Source: Enoplolaimus lenunculus
Lineage: Eukaryota; Nematoda; Enoplea; Enoplida; Thoracostomopsidae
Reading direction: 5' to 3'
Assembly (NCBI GenBank): GCA_030248215.1
Contig: JASANG010001995.1
Coordinates: 62,001-126,000 of the forward strand
DNA: 64,000 nt
Shown here: piece by piece, positions 58,201-64,000 of the stretch
Layout of the letters: every line of letters starts with the position of its first letter
Numbering within the stretch: the first letter of the stretch is position 1
Notes under the pieces: model-generated
What the model saw: the letters and a program-made list of their open reading frames with translations, nothing else
Told to the model about the DNA's origin: nothing
Databases searched by the model: none
Program-made: the position numbers and the translations under genes

Positions 58201-61200
58201 ATTTGTTTTTTGTGAGTATGTTTCCTGTAGAAAATTTATTCATTAATGATTAAGTTGTTGTTTTTCAATTCACATTTATTCAAGCACACACCAGTGTCAA
58301 TATTCTCAAATGTCTGTAGCACCTATCAGCTGACGACAGATTTCGAAACTTTGGAACCGCTATACGTCAGCGATCAAAAATTCTATTTGGTCGCTTGAAT
58401 GTATAACTTTTAAGTTTAACATGGAACGTTAACATTAAACTTCAGTTCAACGACGTTATCCTTGCAACTACAGTTGATGCGCATCATTCATCTTAGCGAA
58501 TGATAACAGTTGCTACACACATTTGAGAATAGTGAAGAATACAGTAACACATTCAGATTACAGCGTTTGCGAAACATTTTAGCATCAAAGTAAGATAAAT
58601 CATGCCAAAATTTTGGTCGAACAAGCTAATTTTGGGACAAGGGTCGTTTGTTGTGAGCGATTGAAGTCACATCTGCTCAGGATGAATTAACTACCAAATA
58701 TGTCTGCGGCGAGTTGTAGAAATAAATTCGGTACATCGGAGGTTAAAAACAATGTTCTACGGTACCAGCATAGCTTTCTTTCCATGAACATGACAAAACG
58801 GACTGTACGAATAGCGTCTTCCGGCCCATGAATTGTACCGATCTCGAGGAATAATCAGCGAAGATTGGCGAACGTAAACTGGACGCGACATGTACGGATT
58901 GACGGCGTTCCATGAATTTATTCGACTAAAATTCAAATATTTTTTAGTTCTTTTTACTTTCACAACAATAAGAGTTGCGCTAAACTCTTTAATTGTTTTA
59001 TGCTGTCCGCTACTCGTACGGCGCCGTCCGTCACCGTGCGTCACGGTATGGTATTGTACGCGAATTTACTCACGTACGATACCGTACGGGTGACGGACAG
59101 TGACGGGAAAGGTTTACACTATTTTCAAAATAGTGGACTTTCAATTCAAAATATATATTCCCTAAAAATAATTGTTCACGTAAAAAACCTAAACCAGTAG
59201 CAAGTAATGAGGCCGCAATCATTACTTGCTGTTATTTATATATATGAAAAGATTTCACTCAAATTCATTTTTTATTAAATTGTTTCGCAAAAATTTGAAG
59301 AAACAATGTATTTGCTCTTAGAATTTAAATCCTAATTACCCATGAACACCGACTGACGCTCCTCCAGTAACAGACATCACCGCAGGTGGCATCACAACAG
59401 GCGCAATTCGTTGATTCCGGTGATAATCGAGCAAATGCGACCCAGACGCTGATGTCGGAATGATCAAAGACGGAATTTGAAATCCGGCGGTGACGGTCGG
59501 ACCGGTCCCCGGTGCTGACCCAGGCGACGCACCGCCACCAGCGGACCCAAACTGGTGATGATACAATCGACTCGCAGCGTGTTGTGATGGCAATAGTGTC
59601 ATCATACTACCTCCGGCGATTGTGCCACTAGGTTGTTGCGCCATAGCACCAGCTGATGCCGGAAGCGGGACCGCAAATGAGGATCGCGCCGCTGGACTTC
59701 CGTTGCATCGCGAATAGTCCGAGCGTTGGCTGAATGCAGCGCCAATGCTTCCAGGACCGCCGGTGAGGCCGGTCAGCTCTTGGGCGGAAGAATTTCGGCT
59801 GCTCAATGTGCTGAAATCCAAGTATTTCAAAATTCATTTTGAATAAATCACTGATTTTTGCTAGAGTAATATTTTATTGGAATTGTGCCAAAACAAAAAA
59901 CTCCATTTTGAGCATTTTTGTATTTCAGAACAACCTCTGCAACAAATCGCTAGTTAAGCAAAACGCTATTGAAGATAAAAGCATTTAGTATTCGTCAAAA
60001 CGTTATTTTATCATCAAAATAAACGAGCGTTTTGTATTTTTGACGCAATTCCTTCATTACTAGCCAGTCATAGCATTTGCAAGTAAATCCTACACCCTAA
60101 TATTTGTGTTGCCAGACCTCAAAGAAGCAAACACAAAATATGTTAATAAAATAAGTGAAATATAATAGCCAAAAACCCAAAATACATGATGTAAAAGTTG
60201 GGCTGCAGAGACATGACTTAAGCCAACATTTGACTTCGATGCCGACTTCAGTTAGGCTGGTGGGAACGTTTGCTTGAATTTCTCGTTTAGTATTGGTTGG
60301 GTTTCCAAAATCTTACTTAAGTATTTTCAAAATTATACTCAAGTAAATACTTAAGTCACCAACTTTTAGCTAAATGCTAAAGTTTTTGGCTAAAAGCAAG
60401 CAAATATCAACTTTGAGTATGGGTCATAACAAGAAAGCCGTTGTTGTGTTTTCTATTTAAGAGATGTTTACCCTACCATCAAAATTTGATTAAAATAAAA
60501 TATGCCTGAACTGTTAACTGACACCGCGTGAAATTTGGTCAACGATTTAATTATCTACTTATCTATGTACGCTTTCAGAAACGATAAATTGTTTAAGTAA
60601 TTGCTTATCAAATACTTGAGCATAAAGCCGCATTTAAGTAACATTTCAGAAACTCTATCAATACTTCAAATTGCGTAAGCTTCAGACATCATTTGGTCAT
60701 TAAACGAACTGAAATGTTTTTTTGCAACACCGACCAAAGTTTAAGCTACAAATCTAAAGCATAATTGGGGTTAAAATACGACTCAAGTTGTGTCTCTGAA
60801 ACACAGCCCTTGTTAATTATGACCACATTACAATTAGTTTGAAGCTCGAATGTCAAGCTTTAATAGTGCAGGTGCGATAGTAACAAAAACGGTTGCAAAG
60901 CAGTTCACATCCTCGAGACGATCCATCGTTCAACCAATTTATGCAGAAAAGGCTTTGATTGAATTTAAATTTTAATCACTATTTAATGGTAATCATTTAT
61001 GATTAGAAGTGACAAGATCTGTCACCATCCGACAATTTGCTGCCCTCACTTGAGAACATTGGTAATACGGCTTGTAATTTTTGAATCAGTAAATAGCGAA
61101 CTTCAAAAATCAGCACGTTTTTCAGATTTTATTTGCAATACTTCTGTACAAATTTTCAAATTAGGAACTGCAAGTGTTTGACAGTTTGAAAACCTATCAC

Positions 61201-64000
61201 TAATTGGTGATTGGTGCTACTAAGCATTAAGAATGAGGGCTTTAGTTATAAAACTAAATAGTTTAGCATGCATAAATAGCAATCAAAAACCTTAACAAAC
61301 TGTCGACAGTGTGTAACAGTGTTCCAACAGGGGAAACTGAAGCTATGTCATCTGGAATTCGTTGATTACGTAGTTGTTGTTGCGGTTGGTGTTGCGGTTG
61401 TTGTTGTTGTTGTTGATTTTGTTGATGATGATGTTGTTGTTGTTGTTCTTGTCGCTGCTGTTGTTGTTGTTGTGGTTGTTGTTGTTGTTGTTGCAGACAA
61501 TGAGTCCCAGCGATCGATGCCTGAGATGCCACGTTTGACGGTACAAAATTGACATCTAATAAATCCATCTTTTTGTTTCTATCTTCCGAACAGTCGTCGA
61601 GCCTTATCGCTACTTCTGCCAGTCTCCGATGCTTAAAATTCCCCTCACAGATACAGTTTCCACCCTGGACAGACTCTTTATTCCCGACTTGCAAGCAAAG
61701 ACTTTGATATTGATTCAAACCAAACGAAGGATCCGGATCTGGAAATAGCCTTATTTCCGGTATGTCGTACCTGGCACTAGCGCGCCGCATAGATTTCGGC
61801 TTACGGACTTGTCGGCATCGTGTACTCCTGCTAAATGCCCGACCTTCCTTTGAGCTTCGCTCCCAACGGTTTTGTAACATTTTCTCACGGCTCAAGCTAT
61901 GACTTTGTTCAACGGACCAGTGATACTCTTTAGATGCTGTTCTCTCATTTCTAGGCCTCGTTTGCATCAGCATAGCACTTCTTATTTGAACTAAATGAAC
62001 AGGATTTAGAATGATCCCGCTAGTTTGAGGTTTGGTATTAAGCGAAATGTTCGACGCTTGAACATCACACGGCAACGATGTCGGCAACACCGAAAGCGGA
62101 AGGGAACCGGATCTAATTCTGGCATCAGATGGTGGGACAACCATAGAGCGATCATTAAATGGCGTTGTTCTAAAGTCTAAATCTATCCGTTTAGATCGCT
62201 CTATATTGTCTGTTCTAACGGCTGACACCCTCAATTCGCCGGGGGTGAGAGATGCCATAGGCTGTGAGAGGGATCCAGACCTATTTCGTACCACGGGAGG
62301 CGCTATCAGCTTTGAACGCTGGCCACATGTTGACGCAGATCTTTGGCATTTCGCCATTGCGCTGGACAATTCAAATCTGCAGTGAATAAACAAATTAAAT
62401 CCATAATAATTAGTTGTTAATTGTACGGCAGAGGCAAACATGCGACAAGTGCGTAACAAACATGTTTTCAGTATAATGTGCAATTTTGCAACGTGCAATC
62501 ATAAATGCTGTGTGACGTACACGGCACCGCCGCTCAACACTCGAGCAGGTGTCTTTCGTCCCCGATAGGTCGTCATAAAAATTCAAAGTATAGAGTTTGT
62601 TCAACGAACTTTAAAATTAATTTATGAAAATATACTACGATTCAACGGCCTCGTCGACGAAATTTTTGAGCAAAATTCATTTATTCATGTAGAATTTTTG
62701 GACTTAACAATTTTAAGAGGAAAGGAGGCACCACAATGACGTTGGATGAACGCTCATGCGCTTAACCACATCCCTGCTTGTGGTGCCTACTGAAAATTGT
62801 GACATGGCAGCAGTGGTGGATTCAGGATTTCAAAATGGGGGGGGGCAAAAGTTCACAGGTAATAAACTTATTTTGTCGCCCACACACAAACCACGAACTA
62901 TTGCCATAAAATTGCTATATAATTTTTGTCGAGATGCTGTTGGGGGGGCGCGGCCGGGGTGCCCCCCATGGATCCGCCATTGCATGGCACACCCAAGTTA
63001 ATAGAAAATATACGTGCCATAACAACGATTATTAATGCAGTGAAAGCTATTAAGCGATGCGCAATCAATTGCAAAGCGGATGTTTCAGTTTAAGTATGAA
63101 ATGAGTGCGTTGCAGACACGAAAGATTAAAATAAGTTTTGAGCATTTACAAAAATACATAAAATACCATCCAATGTGTAATGAATAAATATTTTCGCAGT
63201 TACCAAAAAAAGCTGTTACAACGCTTTAGATATGTGGCAATAAACATGCGTTAAAGGTGCAAACAAACACTCAAATACGGTGGTGGAAACGCGAATTCAT
63301 CATGAAAGTTTCGTTTCATTGCTGCTTTATCAAAATAAAAAGGTTTAAAAGAATAAAGAAAATAAATGTTTGCTTTCGAATAGATTCTTGTGAGAAACTC
63401 AGTGCAGTACGCAAATGCACGGTACAAAACCACCACAAGGCTTGCGAATCGGATTGTGCTCGAAAGTCAAGTGGTTTTCAATTCAACTCTAAAGAGTGGC
63501 GGTATACTTGTCGTGCGACGTCTTTCGACGCCGTCCGTCACCACGCGGTATCGTAGGTGAGTAATTCTTGTACGATACCGGGACGGCGACAAACGGCTCC
63601 ACACGACAAGTATAGCGCCACCCGAAGGGTTCGTCCCAATCCTAGCTTGAAAATACATCTCAGATCTCAGACAAATAGATAATATCATTTCATGCAAGAA
63701 AGGATTAATATTGGAAATTATCTGAGTGTCAGTAACATATACTTGTAGCATATATAACACGCATTACAAACATTTCCTCAGTTATATAAACAAAAATAGA
63801 AATTTTTTCAACTCCTTCCAAGGTTCGGAGCCCCCGACCCGCAACAGACGGAATCCCTAAGACTGGTTAGCTCTGGACCTTCAATAATTAAATGAATGAG
63901 ATTTAAATTTAAACGATGACATCATTATTAAGCAGACTGACCTTTGAGATGCTTCACCGCTAGGCGTTGTTGACGACTGCTTCAGCAGGCATAAGCTCGC
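45602..64000 (-). CDS. CACNA1G-like: T-type (Cav3) voltage-gated calcium channel alpha1 subunit, 3' part, 20 exons
   Basis: The gene encodes the pore subunit of a low-voltage-activated calcium channel; the in-window part is 1982 codons plus stop, from the II-III linker to the C-terminus. Domains III and IV align to Cav3 throughout. The pore residues are Asp in domain III (SKDGW) and Asp in domain IV (TGDNW), the two D positions of the EEDD filter that marks T-type channels; L- and N-type channels have Glu in both. There is no EF-hand/IQ calmodulin region after IVS6, again as in Cav3. All 19 junctions keep phase, one with a GC donor. Domains I and II lie beyond the right edge. Introns are 150-1560 bases and carry MITEs and SINEs. 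Which vertebrate paralogue it resembles most cannot be judged. Confidence 0.96.
47963..48145 (+). repeat. SINE family M fragment
   Basis: Shares AGATCAGGGGCG, TTTTTCTG.GGGACTGG, TTTTTTGCTTAGGC and a GGCCA end with the copy at 42.4 kb, in opposite orientation. The tRNA-like head is not recognisable. It lies in the last Cav3 intron but one boundary, between 47496 and 48162. Confidence 0.5.
48391..48785 (-). mobile_element. TA-flanked MITE, family G, copy 6, next to an S fragment
   Basis: Right end GAGTCACTACAGTA after a C-run; the left end is missing. The preceding 70 bases (about 48315-48390, GTAGCAATTGTTAAACGCTG) match the end of a type S element, so the same pair of families is associated here too. 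It lies in the Cav3 intron between 48270 and 48862. Confidence 0.7.
49555..52158 (-). CDS. CACNA1G-like: Cav3 channel: domain IV exons
   Basis: Exons 51897-52158 (S1 and S2), 51463-51593 (S3 and start of S4, [16 protein letters not shown]), 50760-50909 (end of S4, S5 [13 protein letters not shown]), 50242-50363 ([12 protein letters not shown] turret, pore [10 protein letters not shown]) and 49555-49662 ([10 protein letters not shown] loop and first half of S6). The intron after 50760 starts GCAAGT rather than GT. The exon at 51463 borders a SINE at its donor side. Confidence 0.95.
49675..49930. repeat. AT-rich minisatellite in Cav3 intron
   Basis: About 18 imperfect copies of a 12-18 base unit around TTTTAGCAATTTTAGCC. 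It lies beside the exon ending at 49662 and creates a long but meaningless open frame on the plus strand. Confidence 0.85.
49985..50165. mobile_element. GC-rich hairpin MITE, family H, variant
   Basis: GC-rich inverted segments around CGCACGACGC/GGTGTCCCGCGTCGCGCAG flank an AT-rich centre. It is one of four such GC-rich islands in the gene and the most diverged. Confidence 0.45.
51329..51460 (+). repeat. tRNA-derived SINE, family N, abutting a Cav3 exon
   Basis: Head GGCTGTGTAGCTCATTGG with a weak B box (ACGGTTGGGCCC), body ending TTTATGGTACTGCTTTACAT. It resembles the copy upstream of DECR. Its 3' end reaches within a few bases of the donor side of the exon at 51463-51593. Confidence 0.6.
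52310..52440 (-). repeat. SINE family M fragment
   Basis: Carries ATATAAGCATATTCCTA, CCTAAGCGTAAGAATGAGC and TTCCTGATCTTTACATG in the order of the 42.4-kb copy. Confidence 0.5.
52630..56725 (-). CDS. CACNA1G-like: Cav3 channel: domain III and III-IV linker exons
   Basis: Exons 56602-56725 (S1, [20 protein letters not shown]), 56005-56073 (S2), 55206-55390 (S2-S4, voltage sensor [15 protein letters not shown]), 54700-54826 (S4-S5 linker and S5), 54254-54385 (extracellular turret with [26 protein letters not shown] end), 53189-53278 (pore helix and filter SKDGW) and 52630-52861 (S6 [18 protein letters not shown] and the short, Lys/Arg-rich III-IV linker). Donors and acceptors are GT-AG. The stretch PIENYNEWR before S6 resembles protostome T-type channels more than vertebrate ones. 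Confidence 0.95.
53320..53450. mobile_element. GC-rich hairpin MITE, family H, copy
   Basis: Inverted GTGGTCGTGCGGCGCCATC and CGAATGGCGCTGGACGGTG surround CTCACGTACGATACCG. Lies in the Cav3 intron next to the exon at 53189-53278. Confidence 0.55.
57189..64000 (-). CDS. CACNA1G-like: Cav3 channel: II-III cytoplasmic linker exons
   Basis: Exons 63942-64000 (cut by the window edge), 61291-62376, 59340-59810, 58766-58925 and 57189-57280, joined in phases 2, 2, 2, 0 and 2. They encode over 620 residues of linker. The largest exon is rich in Ser/Arg with repeated RSGSL motifs and ends in a long Gln tract (CAA/CAG runs, complement of about 61365-61500) broken by His. The next exon is Gly/Ala/Ser/Pro-rich. 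The last, Cys-rich ([10 protein letters not shown]) and ending [10 protein letters not shown], corresponds to the conserved stretch before IIIS1. The low-complexity exons are assigned by open frame and phase, not by similarity. Confidence 0.85.
57690..57840 (+). repeat. SINE family M fragment
   Basis: TTTAGGCTTAGACTCTGG, GTAAGCTCATTCTTACGC and GGCTTAGAGGAATATGCT match the 3' half of the 42.4-kb SINE. Confidence 0.5.
58297..58532. mobile_element. MITE, family L (ends TATTCTCAAATGT)
   Basis: Ends ATATTCTCAAATGTCTGTAG and complement of CTATTCTCAAATGTGTGTAG, followed inward by AGCACCTATCA-type sequence. Pieces with TGTGTAGCACCTATAACC recur at 32.2, 47.8, 50.4 and 53.9 kb. Confidence 0.6.
59005..59110. 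mobile_element. GC-rich hairpin MITE, family H, copy
   Basis: CGTCCGTCACCGTGCGTCAC and its inverted partner GTGACGGACAGTGACGGG flank CTCACGTACGATACCGTACG. It lies in the Cav3 intron between 58925 and 59340. Confidence 0.65.
62811..62982. mobile_element. hAT-like MITE, family J (ends CAGTGGTGGAT)
   Basis: Ends CAGTGGTGGATTCAGG and complement of CAATGGCGGATCCATGG, each with a G or C run inside. Flanks CATGGCAG and CATGGCAC are an 8-bp target duplication with one mismatch. 172 bp, non-coding, in the II-III linker intron of Cav3. Confidence 0.75.
63494..63614. mobile_element. GC-rich hairpin MITE, family H, best copy
   Basis: Ends GGCGGTATACTTGTCGTGCG and complement of GGCGCTATACTTGTCGTGTG pair over 20 bases with two or three mismatches. 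The centre has GGTATCGTAGGTGAGTAATT and its imperfect complement. About 120 bp. Confidence 0.7.

Noticed and set aside
61319-61555. Val-rich and Asn-rich open frames over the Cav3 linker
   Set aside because: Both are other-frame readings of the CAA/CAG tract of a real exon.

Overview
This is animal nuclear DNA. The genes carry many GT-AG introns, the introns and spacers are AT-rich and crowded with small transposons, and every gene is a metazoan family. A BEL/Pao retrotransposon and a Cav3 channel whose domain III pore flank resembles protostome channels (my recollection, not a search) suggest an invertebrate, probably a protostome. The species cannot be named. Most gene starts sit just behind a splice-acceptor-like sequence, which raises the possibility of spliced-leader trans-splicing.

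Layout. 0.5-5.8 kb (+): SH3BP5-like RAB11 exchange factor, 4 exons. 8.2-16.8 kb (+): 2,4-dienoyl-CoA reductase of the DECR1 type, 8 exons, ending in the peroxisomal signal SKL; its sixth intron holds a 4-kb foldback-like structure with nested transposons. 17.2-24.8 kb (-): a BEL/Pao LTR element with near-identical LTRs, now broken, carrying a further coding region that resembles an SGNH hydrolase and a DNA-transposon insertion. 26.5-32.0 kb (-): torsin AAA+ ATPase, 8 exons. 33.8-36.7 kb (+): ELMO-domain protein (ELMOD1/2 type), 7 exons. 39.6-40.6 kb (-): GILT lysosomal thiol reductase, one coding exon. 45.6-64.0 kb (-): 3' part of a T-type (Cav3) calcium channel alpha1 gene, 20 exons from the II-III linker to the stop; its 5' part lies beyond the right edge.

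The genes are not an operon and have unrelated roles: recycling-endosome traffic, fatty-acid oxidation, ER/nuclear envelope, Arf-family GTPase regulation, lysosomal reduction and low-voltage calcium entry. Torsin and ELMOD are divergent, ELMOD and GILT convergent, and GILT and Cav3 tandem on the minus strand.

The non-genic DNA has recurring families: hAT-like MITEs with 8-bp target duplications and ends built of short repeated motifs, TA-flanked MITEs, piggyBac-like TTAA-flanked MITEs with a tRNA-like core, tRNA-derived SINEs, hairpin MITEs and minisatellites. Several insertions are nested with intact target-site duplications, giving a relative history. Host-gene oddities are two introns without a visible AG acceptor, one GC donor, and unusual Walker motifs in torsin. 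No convincing new multi-gene system was found. All exon models come from reading frames, splice phase and family resemblance, without transcripts.
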